Positions 14,695-23,341 of a stretch of 64,000 nucleotides of DNA are shown here, piece after piece. The translations under genes were made by a program, and so were the position numbers. Source of the stretch: Treponema sp. (GTDB lineage Bacteria; Spirochaetota; Spirochaetia; Treponematales; Treponemataceae); contig JAFZLJ010000022.1 in NCBI GenBank assembly GCA_017551545.1, positions 1 to 64,000 of the forward strand. Reading direction: 5' to 3'. Within the stretch, counting starts at the first letter, position 1, and every line of letters begins with the position of its first letter. The notes beneath the pieces are model-generated. The model was not told the DNA's origin. It made no database searches and worked only from the letters and a program-made list of their open reading frames with translations.

Positions 14695-15378
14695 CTACTT
14701 TAAAAGTTTGCGCTTGAGTTTATAAAAATACTCGGTTGCAAACTGAATCTTTGTCGGATTAAAGAAGCTGTATTTTTCTTCTACATCTCCAAACTGATTC
14801 GGATCTTCAACCGGCGGATTCATGTGCTTTGCAGAAAGTACAGCGGCAACTTTTTCATTTTGTTTTGGAAAAAGATAATATGTGTTGTCCAAAGTTGCAA
14901 GCGTAATGCACATTCCGTATTTTTCGCGATAAGCATATTCAGTGTGAAGAGAAATAAGCGTTTCAGATGCAAAAAAGAGCGTTTCAACTTCCGATTTGCT
15001 GTAATCTTTAAATGTAAGATAAAAACCGTCCGCGTTATGAATCAAATGTCCGGTTCCGCAGTTTATAAAATTCTTTGCATTCGGAAGAGATTCAACGTGG
15101 ACAAGGCAATCAAGTTTATAATTTCCGTTTTTGATTTCGTCTTCGACAGTTTTTCGTTCCCATTCATACCAATCAGGAATATGGATTTTTTCACAAGATT
15201 CGCTCGAAGAATTTTTGCTCTCCAACTGACCGTATTCATTCATATTCCAAGAGGCACCGCAGCTCGTACAGAAGATTTCACTTCCTTTTGACTGCATCGT
15301 TCCTTCTTTCTGGCACGAACGGCATTTGTACAGCGGCATATGAAGACCTTCTGCGCGGAAAGGCACATCGATTTTCAT
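14695..15378 (-). CDS. C-terminal part of the PlsC-like acyltransferase, separated by an amber codon
   Basis: The frame encodes a zinc-ribbon-like segment (LYKCRSCQKEG and IFCTSCGASW), then HIPDWYEWERKTVEDEI and a beta-rich tail. In related proteins this region is continuous with the N-terminal acyltransferase domain. Reading upstream from its first ATG, the frame passes through QLEQK directly to a single TAG (15394-15396) and into the acyltransferase gene. It is therefore probably the second half of one gene. It has no ribosome binding site of its own. Confidence 0.7.
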   Translation of the reverse strand: MKIDVPFRAEGLHMPLYKCRSCQKEGTMQSKGSEIFCTSCGASWNMNEYGQLESKNSSSESCEKIHIPDWYEWERKTVEDEIKNGNYKLDCLVHVESLPNAKNFINCGTGHLIHNADGFYLTFKDYSKSEVETLFFASETLISLHTEYAYREKYGMCITLATLDNTYYLFPKQNEKVAAVLSAKHMNPPVEDPNQFGDVEEKYSFFNPTKIQFATEYFYKLKRKLLK

Positions 15379-15393
15379 TTTTTGTTCCAGCTG

Positions 15394-16047
15394 CTATTTA
15401 TATTCGTCGTAAGAAAGCGCTTCTTTTAAAGCATTGTTAATTTCATCCACCGAAGCAGTTTTCAATTCTTCCGAAGTAAACAAAACTTTCATTTGGGCTT
15501 CCAGACGAACACCCTTTCGTATTTTATGATTCCAGATTGGCTGCTGAAGGTAATTTCCGTGCATGTTCAAAGTTACAAGCGGGACGCCCATCAATTTTAC
15601 AAGTTTTCCAACAGAAACCGGCAACTCAGAAGAAGTTCCGACATTTGCATAGCGCGCTTCGGGATACATTACCAAAATATCGCCGCGATTTAGCACGTTT
15701 TTAATATTTCGAACTAAAGCAATGTCATTTACAAATTTTCGGGTGCCGAGACATCCAACCTGACGATAAGGCCATTCTCCGTAATTTTTAAATCCTTCAA
15801 GCTCAGAAACATAATTTGCACGATGAGGAAAAATCGCAAGCGGCGTAACACAAAAATCGTTGAATGCATGATGACTTCCCAAAAGTATGAACGGTGGCTT
15901 AAGACCCTTTGTATTTTCTTTATGAATTTTCAGATGAGTTCCAAAAGTTGCATATAAACTCCAAATCCAGACAACCGGCATTCCCCACCAAGCCTGTCTC
16001 GGCGGAATTTTATCTCTATCAAACGGTTTAGTAATAATCTTTTTCAT
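15394..16047 (-). CDS. 1-acyl-glycerol-3-phosphate acyltransferase-like protein (N-terminal domain)
   Basis: The frame has the acyltransferase motif I HHAFND (H-x4-D), motif III MYPEARYANVG with the Glu of the EGTR-like block, and a hydrophobic N-terminal segment. PlsC enzymes add the second acyl chain to lysophosphatidate at the membrane. The ATG at 16047 is preferred; TTGAAA and TACAAT promoter-like boxes lie upstream. It ends in TAG where related proteins seem to continue, so it may be truncated or depend on readthrough. Confidence 0.75.
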   Translation of the reverse strand: MKKIITKPFDRDKIPPRQAWWGMPVVWIWSLYATFGTHLKIHKENTKGLKPPFILLGSHHAFNDFCVTPLAIFPHRANYVSELEGFKNYGEWPYRQVGCLGTRKFVNDIALVRNIKNVLNRGDILVMYPEARYANVGTSSELPVSVGKLVKLMGVPLVTLNMHGNYLQQPIWNHKIRKGVRLEAQMKVLFTSEELKTASVDEINNALKEALSYDEYK

Positions 16048-16151
16048 AATGTTTTTTATTGTAATACGAAACAAATATTTTTCAAGAACCCCGAAAAAGT
16101 TTGAAAAAACTATGTTATAATTCAAAAGACAAAAAAATTGGTGTTGGAAAA

Positions 16152-16985
16152 ATGACAGATTTTGAAAAGATAAAAAATTATTATAAACATTTTGATGAAA
16201 AAAACAGACTCAAAAATGACAACAGCGGAAAACTCGAATTCTTGATGACAATGCGGATTTTGGAGAAGAATCTTCCGCCTTTGGATGATGGCGCTGAAGT
16301 TTCAATTCTCGACCTTGGTGGTGGAGCCGGCGTTTATTCTTTCCCGCTAGCAAAAAAAGGATATAAAGTTACGCTCGCGGATTTGTCTGAAACTTTGCTT
16401 GCACAGGCGAAAAAACAGAAGGACGAAGACAAGGTGCAGAATCTGATTTCCTGTGACCAGGTGAATGCCACAGACCTTAGCCGTTATAAAGATAACTCTT
16501 TTGATGTTGTTCTTCTCTTTGGCCCGCTTTATCATCTTACAGAAAAAGATGAACGCGAAAAATGCGTTGGCGAAATCCGGCGAGTTCTTAAAACCGGCGG
16601 AAAAGTTTTTACAAGCTTTATTCCACATTTGGCCGGAAGCATTGCTCTTGTTCAAAGATTCTGCTGGAGTCCTGACCAGGTAGATATAAATACACTTGAA
16701 GAATGCTTTAATTCGGGCAAGTTCAAAAATCTTTCGGACAACGGTTTTCAGGAAGGCTACTACCCTGCTTCAGAAGAAATTGAAAATCTCTTTACGGTGA
16801 ACGGATTTGAAAAACTACTGCTCCGTTCTATCCGCGGCTTTGGCTATGAAAAAGAAGATGTAATTTACAAGTTCAAAAACAAAAACGTCTTTTCAAAAAT
16901 CCTCGACCTGATTGATTCAACTGCCCAGGAAAAATCAATTATAGAAATGTGCGGGCACGCGATGTACGTGGGAATAAAAAAATGA
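16152..16985 (+). CDS. Class I SAM-dependent methyltransferase
   Basis: A 277-residue methyltransferase with motif I ILDLGGGAGVYSFPLAKKG near residue 55, the acidic motif II KVTLADLS, and the post-I segment NSFDVVLLFGPLYHL. The C-terminal third has no clear family. The ATG at 16152 is preferred, because earlier in-frame codons are preceded by the TATAAT at about 16115. Its stop overlaps the ATG of the HAD gene (ATGA), so the two are coupled. Confidence 0.85.
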   Translation: MTDFEKIKNYYKHFDEKNRLKNDNSGKLEFLMTMRILEKNLPPLDDGAEVSILDLGGGAGVYSFPLAKKGYKVTLADLSETLLAQAKKQKDEDKVQNLISCDQVNATDLSRYKDNSFDVVLLFGPLYHLTEKDEREKCVGEIRRVLKTGGKVFTSFIPHLAGSIALVQRFCWSPDQVDINTLEECFNSGKFKNLSDNGFQEGYYPASEEIENLFTVNGFEKLLLRSIRGFGYEKEDVIYKFKNKNVFSKILDLIDSTAQEKSIIEMCGHAMYVGIKK

Positions 16986-17608
16986 TAAAAACACTTTTCT
17001 TTGATGTGGGATATACTCTTGTAAATGAAGACGCAGTCTGGGAGCGGCGTTGCAAAGAGCAGGCTGAAACTGAAGAAACTAAAAAACTTGGCGTGACTGC
17101 ACAGGATATTTATCACGAAATTGAAAAGGCAACGATTGAAGGACTCCCTCAATTCCGCACGGCAATTGACAGGTTTAATTTTTCTACAATGGTACCGTAT
17201 CATTCTGAACTTGAAACTATGTATGAAGAAGTCCCGCAGGTTCTGGAGGCCCTTTCTAAAAAATATGAACTTGGTGTAATTGCAAATCAGGTCGACGGCT
17301 TAAGGGAACGGCTTGAAAGTTTTGGGATTCTCAAATATTTTAAATATGTAATTTCATCGTGGGATGTCAAAGTGATGAAGCCTGATATCCGCATTTTTGA
17401 ATATGCACTAAAGGCTGCCGGCTGCAAGCCCCAGGATGCCGTTATGATTGGAGACCGAATTGATAACGACACTGTACCCGCGCAATCGCTTGGCATGAAA
17501 GGCGTATGGATAAAGCAGGGTTTTGGAAAACTTCAGACGGCACTTGCAGCGAAAAATCCACCGGATTATGAAGTTGAAAATCTGACTGAACTTTTGAAAA
17601 TCTTTTAA
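16982..17608 (+). CDS. HAD-superfamily hydrolase
   Basis: A 208-residue HAD protein: motif I FFDVGYTL (Asp nucleophile, with G-Y in place of the usual second Asp environment), motif II and III in SSWDVKVMKPDIRIFEYAL, and motif IV MIGDRIDNDTVPA. These enzymes are mostly small-molecule phosphatases. The second Asp of the DxD pair is replaced by Gly (DVGYT), a variation seen in several HAD subgroups, so the activity is uncertain. It overlaps the methyltransferase gene by four bases. Confidence 0.85.
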   Translation: MIKTLFFDVGYTLVNEDAVWERRCKEQAETEETKKLGVTAQDIYHEIEKATIEGLPQFRTAIDRFNFSTMVPYHSELETMYEEVPQVLEALSKKYELGVIANQVDGLRERLESFGILKYFKYVISSWDVKVMKPDIRIFEYALKAAGCKPQDAVMIGDRIDNDTVPAQSLGMKGVWIKQGFGKLQTALAAKNPPDYEVENLTELLKIF

Positions 17609-17618
17609 TGATTGCCTG

Positions 17619-18125
17619 TCATAAAATATTTTTCAATTCTCGTCTTGAGTTAATTTTCAGTTTTTCGAAAATTGTGGCTAGATGTCGTTTTACTGTAGCA
17701 ACAGAAATATATAGTTCATCTGCAATCTGTGTATTTGTATAGCCTCGGGCAGCAAGAATGGCAACTTCTTTTTCACGGCGGGAAAGAAGTTCACTGGCCG
17801 GTGAAGGAGAAGCAGCGTTTGTTGAAACTTCCTCCTCTTTTGTTCCGTGTTTTTCAAAAGGTATACAAACTATTTTTATAAGCACACCTAAAAGCAAAGG
17901 ACGGAAGCTTACAAATATTTTTACAAGAAAATCCGGGTCAGCCTGCTCAACTAAATATGTAAGCAAAAGCAGTTTGATTACTGTTATGAAGCCACCCCAA
18001 ATCAACGCGATTTGCGAAAGAATTTTTACAAGAGAAGGCTTTTTATTTTTGTTTCTGCCTGTGAGAAGAGTTACCACCAGAGCAGCAGCAATTCCCATAA
18101 GCAGAAGGATTATATCTGCAATCAT
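17619..18125 (-). CDS. Membrane-anchored LuxR-type regulator
   Basis: Residues 1-95 contain about three hydrophobic segments (MIADIILLLMGIAAALVVTL; VKILSQIALIWGGFITVIKL; FRPLLLGVLIKIVCIPF), followed by a Ser/Pro linker. Residues 110-168 are a complete LuxR helix-turn-helix (LLSRREKEVAILAARGYTNT, QIADELYISVATVKRHL). The family usually pairs the HTH with a receiver or ligand domain; here the input is membrane-embedded. It starts one base after the stop of the membrane protein gene upstream, its likely partner. Confidence 0.85.
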   Translation of the reverse strand: MIADIILLLMGIAAALVVTLLTGRNKNKKPSLVKILSQIALIWGGFITVIKLLLLTYLVEQADPDFLVKIFVSFRPLLLGVLIKIVCIPFEKHGTKEEEVSTNAASPSPASELLSRREKEVAILAARGYTNTQIADELYISVATVKRHLATIFEKLKINSRRELKNIL

Positions 18126-18126
18126 T

Positions 18127-19098
18127 TTATTCTTTACAAAGGTTATGAATGCGGCTTTCTACAACAAGCAGCAGTGCACATACAATTATAGCATAATAAG
18201 TTACAATTGCGGCAACCATCATATTCAGCCCAAGAACTGAACGATCTTCAAGATTCATAAGGATGCTTATAAATCCAATGAGCGTTCCTTGAACACCAAT
18301 GTAAAGCAGAATCTGGCGTAATGTAGAAACTGCATTTTCATAAAGATTTTTTTCGGTAACTGTAATTTTTTTATTCTTAAAAACTGCAACCAAAGCCTTC
18401 ACCAAAACAGTGAAGTTAGCAGAAACTAACATCAGCGGTACAGCTCCTATAATCAAATAAAAAACAGATGGTAAATCTAAAAAGGCAAGTAAAGAAGGCT
18501 TCCAATTATCCTGCATATTAGCAGTATGAGAAAAAATAACTCCCCAGGTAACTGCAATAATCACAACTAACACACAAAGAGTTTTCAAAATGCTTAGAAC
18601 TACTTTTTTTGCAGAAGTTTTTTTAACTGGTAAAACTTCGCCTTCTTCGGTCATAAAGCTGATTATCTGTTTTTTAAGACTGCTCTTTATAGTAATTAAA
18701 ATTGTGTCCAGATAAAGCATGTAATGCAGAGAACCAATTATTGTTGCCAGGTTCGGACCAAGCGTTGTGCGGTAATCAAAATTAATATAAAACATAGAAG
18801 CGGCCACAAGCATAAAAAACAGGCAGATGTACAAGAGCGCCCTTATTGCAAAGTCCAGAGATTTTTCCGACTGACGGAGCTGGTCAAGGCTAAGCTTTTT
18901 CAACTTTGAACGCGAACTGAAAATAATACAGAAAGATTTTCCGTATCCAGACAAGAACAAAACAAGCGCAAGGATAAAAATAATTCCTGGAAGCTCGACG
19001 CCGTTCACAAGCCCCCACCAGGGACCTCCGCTTAAGAGCATACATAAAACATTAACAACTGTTATAACAGCAAATGAAAGCAAGAATTGAATAATCAT
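18127..19098 (-). CDS. Polytopic membrane protein, distant MotA/TolQ-like repeats
   Basis: A 323-residue protein with about eight transmembrane segments in two similar halves. The second half (LLYIGVQGTLIGFISILMNL, then DRSVLGLNMMVAAIVTYYAI) recalls MotA/TolQ/ExbB channel segments, and the first half has a matching FDYRTTLGPNLATIIGSLHY. This resemblance is weak and by eye. A strong AGGAGG ribosome binding site precedes the ATG. Its coupling to the membrane LuxR gene suggests a signalling pair in which this protein senses a membrane state. Confidence 0.6.
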   Translation of the reverse strand: MIIQFLLSFAVITVVNVLCMLLSGGPWWGLVNGVELPGIIFILALVLFLSGYGKSFCIIFSSRSKLKKLSLDQLRQSEKSLDFAIRALLYICLFFMLVAASMFYINFDYRTTLGPNLATIIGSLHYMLYLDTILITIKSSLKKQIISFMTEEGEVLPVKKTSAKKVVLSILKTLCVLVVIIAVTWGVIFSHTANMQDNWKPSLLAFLDLPSVFYLIIGAVPLMLVSANFTVLVKALVAVFKNKKITVTEKNLYENAVSTLRQILLYIGVQGTLIGFISILMNLEDRSVLGLNMMVAAIVTYYAIIVCALLLVVESRIHNLCKE

Positions 19099-19224
19099 AA
19101 AACACCTCCTGAGAAAGGTTTTGGCAGCCGGCTTGTCATTAACCTATGTCTTAAGTATCAGCCCATTAAACAAAAAAAACAAGGGTGTAAAAGATGTATT
19201 TTTAGGTTCATTTGATCTGTGAGT

Positions 19225-19253
19225 TTGACGGAGTGCTTTTTTTAAGGGATAAT
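19225..19253 (+). promoter_or_regulatory. Promoter of the methyltransferase gene at 19260
   Basis: TTGACG (19225-19230) and GATAAT (19248-19253) are separated by 17 bases. The -10 box ends six bases before the ATG and there is no ribosome binding site, so the transcript is predicted to be leaderless. Confidence 0.65.
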
Positions 19254-19259
19254 AAGAAT

Positions 19260-19976
19260 ATGAGTAACATTGAAAACTACAGAAAATATTTCACAAAAGA
19301 TTATCTTATGGGACCAAACTCGTTTAGACTGCTAGATGAGCTTATTCAGCGAAAACCTGACAATGTTGTTTTCAATAGAACATTAGACCTGGGCTGCGGA
19401 TACGCTTTGACTTCAATGTTCATTGCTAACGAAACCGACGCAAAGTCTGTATATGCTTTTGACCTATGGATTCCTGCCACAGAAAACTACAAGCGAATAA
19501 AAGAAAACAGGCTTGAAGATAAAATCATTCCAATCCACGGTGATGCGATGGACATGCCTTTTGCGCACGACTATTTTGATGCTATTGTGAGCGTTGATTC
19601 ATATCATTACTTTGGTTGTAAGGAAAGCGTATTTTGTGAAAAGATTTTACCCTTTGTCAAAAAAGGTGGCTGTGTAATGATTGCAATTCTGGGATTGAAA
19701 AAAGAGCCTGAGGGTGAACTCAAAACTATTTTTGAAACCTGGGCCGAAGGCGATGATTCACAGTTGTTCAAAACTGTTGCCTGGTGGGAAAATCTCCTTA
19801 AAAAAGAATGCGGCAGCTCCTGTGAAATCTCTGTAAAAGAAGCAGACTGTTTTGATATTGCCTGGAAAGAATGGTTTGATTCCGGGCATGAATACGGCAT
19901 CCGCGACAAAGAGTTTTTGAGTAAGGGATTGGACCAAATCTTGAACTTTATTCTAATCTATGTTAGAAAAAATTAG
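19260..19976 (+). CDS. Class I SAM-dependent methyltransferase
   Basis: A 238-residue methyltransferase with motif I TLDLGCGYALTSMFIANE, motif II VYAFDLW, an acidic GDAMDMPFAHDYFDAIVSVD segment and a C-terminal AWKEWF helix region. The start at 19260 is chosen from the promoter position rather than the upstream in-frame codons, which overlap the -35 and -10 boxes. It stands alone between unrelated genes. The acceptor is unknown. Confidence 0.85.
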   Translation: MSNIENYRKYFTKDYLMGPNSFRLLDELIQRKPDNVVFNRTLDLGCGYALTSMFIANETDAKSVYAFDLWIPATENYKRIKENRLEDKIIPIHGDAMDMPFAHDYFDAIVSVDSYHYFGCKESVFCEKILPFVKKGGCVMIAILGLKKEPEGELKTIFETWAEGDDSQLFKTVAWWENLLKKECGSSCEISVKEADCFDIAWKEWFDSGHEYGIRDKEFLSKGLDQILNFILIYVRKN

Positions 19977-20009
19977 GCGAGTTAATTCTCACACCCCGGG
20001 GAGTTATCA

Positions 20010-20276
20010 ATGAATAGTATTGAAGAAAAAAGAAATAACACAGTTCACGAAAAGCAATTTAATAAGTATCTTCAAGAAACAAAAGATCAGATTGAACAGA
20101 TTAACAAGGGAATCGAAATAAAAAAACATCTTGGCGAAAATACTTATTGTCATTATACATATGACAAAAAATATTATATTGATGAAGTAATTAAATATTT
20201 TGATGGGAAAGGCTATAAGGTTCAACGACTGCAAACAGAATGTCCCGTTTCCTACAAAATTAATATTATCTGGTAA
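20010..20276 (+). CDS. Hypothetical 88-residue protein
   Basis: The frame begins MNSIEEKRNNTVHEKQFNKY and ends KINIIW. It is charged and lysine-rich, with a helical N-terminal half and a KYYIDEVIKYFDGKGYKVQR strand-helix end. No family is recognised. A GGGGAG stretch precedes the ATG, supporting translation. Confidence 0.5.
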   Translation: MNSIEEKRNNTVHEKQFNKYLQETKDQIEQINKGIEIKKHLGENTYCHYTYDKKYYIDEVIKYFDGKGYKVQRLQTECPVSYKINIIW

Positions 20277-20303
20277 AAAACTACCATTACACAGGAGGAC
20301 ATT

Positions 20304-21065
20304 ATGATCTACCAGTTACCTGAAGAAAAGAAAGCTTTAATCATCCCCTTATTCAAAAAGACACAACCGAATCGTTCTGCGCTTGGATGTTATTTTAATG
20401 GAACACTGTCGGGAAAAACTTTTGTTGACGACCTAAGCGCGCCTACAAAAGCAATCATCCAAATGGATATGACCTGGGTTTATATCAGTGATGATGCAGA
20501 CCTCCCTTGGATTGAAGAAACCTTACGCGAAATAATAAAAACTGCCTGGATACAGGTTGTCTGGGCACCAGAAAGAAAAGGCCAGTATCCATTACCAGAG
20601 CTTGGAAAAGTTATTCCGCGTCATGAATATATTGAACGAAAAGAGCCGCTGCAAAAGCCCCGCGATGCACAAATAATTCCTTTTTCGAGTGAATGGTTTG
20701 ATAAACTGCCGGATCCTGATTTTCAAGAGTTTCATATTTTTGGCTATGGCTCTAAAGAAAAATTCCTTGAGCAGTGCTTAGGATTTTATGCTGTTGAAAA
20801 TGGTGAAATCTGCAGTGAGTTTTCAGGTTCTTTTATAGCAAATGGATATACAGAAATTAATATTTACACATTTGATCCGCATCGAAGAAAAGGATATGCC
20901 TATGCAGTCTGTGTCCACGGATTAAAGGATCTTGATAAAAAGGGCTTAAAGGCAATCTGGGCCTGCGATGTTGAAAACACAGAATCAATGCAGCTGGCCG
21001 CAAAGCTTGGATTCATCAACCCTGTGGAATACGATTTTATTTTCTTCCCGCAGAAAAATGATTGA
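20304..21065 (+). CDS. GNAT acetyltransferase (PF12746-like)
   Basis: A 253-residue protein whose C-terminal half is a GNAT domain: FDPHRRKGYAYAVCVHGL is the acetyl-CoA loop and ENTESMQLAAKLGFINP the closing strand. The N-terminal half (YFNGTLSGKTFVDDLSAPTK, and MDMTWVYISDDAD) is typical of the GNAT_acetyltran group. An AGGAGG ribosome binding site precedes the ATG. The substrate is unknown. Confidence 0.78.
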   Translation: MIYQLPEEKKALIIPLFKKTQPNRSALGCYFNGTLSGKTFVDDLSAPTKAIIQMDMTWVYISDDADLPWIEETLREIIKTAWIQVVWAPERKGQYPLPELGKVIPRHEYIERKEPLQKPRDAQIIPFSSEWFDKLPDPDFQEFHIFGYGSKEKFLEQCLGFYAVENGEICSEFSGSFIANGYTEINIYTFDPHRRKGYAYAVCVHGLKDLDKKGLKAIWACDVENTESMQLAAKLGFINPVEYDFIFFPQKND

Positions 21066-21086
21066 TGTAAGAGAGTTTTTTCAAAT

Positions 21087-21279
21087 GCCATAAAATTCAA
21101 TGCGATATAGGCATTTTTTATGGCATTTTTAATTGAATTCGGACAGATTGATTAAAAAACAGTCTGAAATTGACTTAAAAACCATAAAATTGTGCAAAAA
21201 AGTCAGCTTTTTATGGTTTTTATTAGAATATATTGCCAGAACACCATAAAAAACTCTAGAAAACGGCAAATTTTATGGT
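21087..21279. repeat. Three long-loop palindromes with CCATAAAA / TTTTATGG arms
   Basis: Hairpins lie at 21087-21124 (GCCATAAAA ... TTTTATGGC), 21181-21217 and 21243-21279 (ACCATAAAA ... TTTTATGGT). Each has arms of 9-10 bases around a loop of 18-20 bases that differs between copies. The spacing is irregular. They fill the gap between two genes transcribed in the same direction. The design resembles the array at 32768, with different arm sequence. Confidence 0.75.
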
Positions 21280-21351
21280 TTTTATTATAAAATCGATATA
21301 AATCCATTTCAAAAGTATGCAGACACTTCAAATAAATACTATAATAAAATC

Positions 21352-22359
21352 ATGCAGTTAGAAATTCAGAATCTGATTACACAGCTTTTTGAGACTCTTT
21401 TGCTTGGGAGAATTACAGCTCCCATAACGGCGGTGTCTGGCGGCTTTATGCACAGGATGTATAAGGTTTGTACGGCGAATCACACTTATGCCGTAAAACA
21501 TCTTAATTCTGAAATTATGAAGCGGCCGGCTGCAATGGAAAATTACAAAAAGGCTGAACGGCTTGAAGCGATTTTAGAAGGTGAGGGGATTCCGATTGTT
21601 GCTGCTCTCATCTTTGATGGAAAAAAGATGCAGGAGCTTCTGTGCAATTACTTTTATATTTTTGAGTGGCACGAAGGTAATATAACTGACTGGAATAATA
21701 TTACGGCTGAGCAATGCCGGAAAGCGGGAAATATTCAGGGAAGGATTCATGCGATTGAAACGAAACAGTCTGAGCAATCAGAGCCAGAACTCAGCACAAT
21801 TGACTGGAACGAATATATCAAGAAGGCTGCTGGTTCAAATACTGACGCGCCGGCAAAAGAAGTCGAATCTCTCCTTAAAGAAAATCTCCCTCTCCTCGAA
21901 TACGCCCAGACAGAATTAAACAAAGCCCGCCAATCCCTTCCGAACATCACAACAATCATCGACGAAGACATGGACCCAAAAAACGTAATGTGGGAAAACG
22001 ATGAGCCTGTTGTAATTGACCTTGAATGCCTTGATTACGGTAATCCTGTTTCGAGTGCAATTCAACTTTCGCTTCAGTGGTCGGGAATTACGCTTTGTGA
22101 TTTTGATGCGGAAAAACAGAAGGCATTTTTCGAGGGTTACTTCCAAGCTTACGACAATGGCTTTAGAGATTACAAAAATGTCTTTGGTCTCACCTATACC
22201 TGGATTGAATGGCTGGAGTATAATATCCAAAGGGCGCTGGGTTCCCGCCAGGATAAATCCGAACAAGAGCTGGGACTCACCGAAGTAAAAAACACAATCA
22301 ACAGAATTAAATACATCCACCATATGGAAGACAAAATAAAAAGTAATCTGGAATTTTAA
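21352..22359 (+). CDS. Aminoglycoside phosphotransferase-family kinase
   Basis: A 335-residue protein with the APH fold. IIDEDMDPKNVMWEND corresponds to the catalytic loop (HGDLHPKN in many members; here Asp replaces His at the first position) and PVVIDLECLDYGN is the metal-binding DxD/E block. Members phosphorylate aminoglycosides, choline or other small alcohols; the substrate is not deducible. The TATAAT at 21340-21345 ends exactly six bases before the ATG, with no ribosome binding site, suggesting a leaderless message. Confidence 0.82.
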   Translation: MQLEIQNLITQLFETLLLGRITAPITAVSGGFMHRMYKVCTANHTYAVKHLNSEIMKRPAAMENYKKAERLEAILEGEGIPIVAALIFDGKKMQELLCNYFYIFEWHEGNITDWNNITAEQCRKAGNIQGRIHAIETKQSEQSEPELSTIDWNEYIKKAAGSNTDAPAKEVESLLKENLPLLEYAQTELNKARQSLPNITTIIDEDMDPKNVMWENDEPVVIDLECLDYGNPVSSAIQLSLQWSGITLCDFDAEKQKAFFEGYFQAYDNGFRDYKNVFGLTYTWIEWLEYNIQRALGSRQDKSEQELGLTEVKNTINRIKYIHHMEDKIKSNLEF

Positions 22360-22368
22360 GGAGCCGTC

Positions 22369-23331
22369 ATGCCGGATAAGTTTTCAAAAGCTTTTATAAC
22401 CGCACTCAAAAATCACGATACAAAAACTCTTCTTACAATTCCAAAAAGTGATGTGCACAATCATCTTGGAAGAGGCTGTCGTGTTGAATGGCTTTCTCAA
22501 AAAATGAATCACACCTTTGCAAAACCGCCTGCTGTTTTTGAAGGCCTTCAGGGAATGCAGGACTGGTATGTAAATAACATCAGAGATTACTGCCGCGCCC
22601 ATGACAACAATCAGACTGATTTTCGCCGGGAAGGTTGTTTTGTAGAAGCAGAAAGAAATCATCTTGTACGCTTTGCCCCTGGTTTTTCTGAAACTGACAT
22701 TGAAGATTACGGCAGCCTCAAAAACTTTTGTGAGTATTATGATATGCTTCACCAAAAGTATTGTCCGGATGCAGTTTATGAGCCGGAGCTTGCATTCCAA
22801 TCTTACGTAGATATAGAACCTGCGATGGCAAGGGCAGAAGAATATTTCAGTTCAGGATATTTTAAATCAATTGATGTCTGCTGCGGCGAAGGCTACAAAC
22901 CTTTTTCTGATTACATCCCGCTTTACAAAATTGCAGAAAAATATGGTGTCTTAAAACGAATGCACGTTGGAGAAACCGGTTCTGCAGATGATGTTGAAGC
23001 TGCAATTGAAACTCTTGGCCTGGATGAAATCCATCACGGAATAAACGCCGTACACTCTTCAAGAGTAATGAAACTTTTAGCCGACAAAAAAATCACCCTG
23101 AACGTCTGCCCTACAAGTAACATCAAATTAGGCTACGCAAAAAGCTATGCCGAACATCCGATCAAAATCCTTGTAGAAAACGGAGTGCCAGTTACAATAA
23201 ACACCGACGATCTTCTTGTTTTTGACAGCGCCGTCAACGAAGAATATCAGCGCTTATATGATGCCGGTACTCTCACCGCAGAACAGCTTGATGATATCCG
23301 CTGCTGGGGACTCCGGTTGGGAACAAAATAA
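22369..23331 (+). CDS. Adenosine deaminase-family amidohydrolase
   Basis: A 320-residue protein of the adenosine deaminase group: the metal-binding DVHNHLGRG near residue 27, the later MHVGETG, EIHHGINAVHS and VTINTDDLLVFDS (metal Asp pair). These enzymes deaminate adenosine or related bases. It lies nine bases after the kinase gene and is probably cotranscribed with it. Catalytic residues appear complete, though the substrate may not be adenosine itself. Confidence 0.85.
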   Translation: MPDKFSKAFITALKNHDTKTLLTIPKSDVHNHLGRGCRVEWLSQKMNHTFAKPPAVFEGLQGMQDWYVNNIRDYCRAHDNNQTDFRREGCFVEAERNHLVRFAPGFSETDIEDYGSLKNFCEYYDMLHQKYCPDAVYEPELAFQSYVDIEPAMARAEEYFSSGYFKSIDVCCGEGYKPFSDYIPLYKIAEKYGVLKRMHVGETGSADDVEAAIETLGLDEIHHGINAVHSSRVMKLLADKKITLNVCPTSNIKLGYAKSYAEHPIKILVENGVPVTINTDDLLVFDSAVNEEYQRLYDAGTLTAEQLDDIRCWGLRLGTK

Positions 23332-23341
23332 GGAATTAAAA

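Noticed and set aside
14695-16047. Recoding of TAG as an amino acid across the genome
   Set aside because: Other genes here, such as the GNAT at 38060, use TAG as a stop, and a single in-frame TAG is more simply a mutation.
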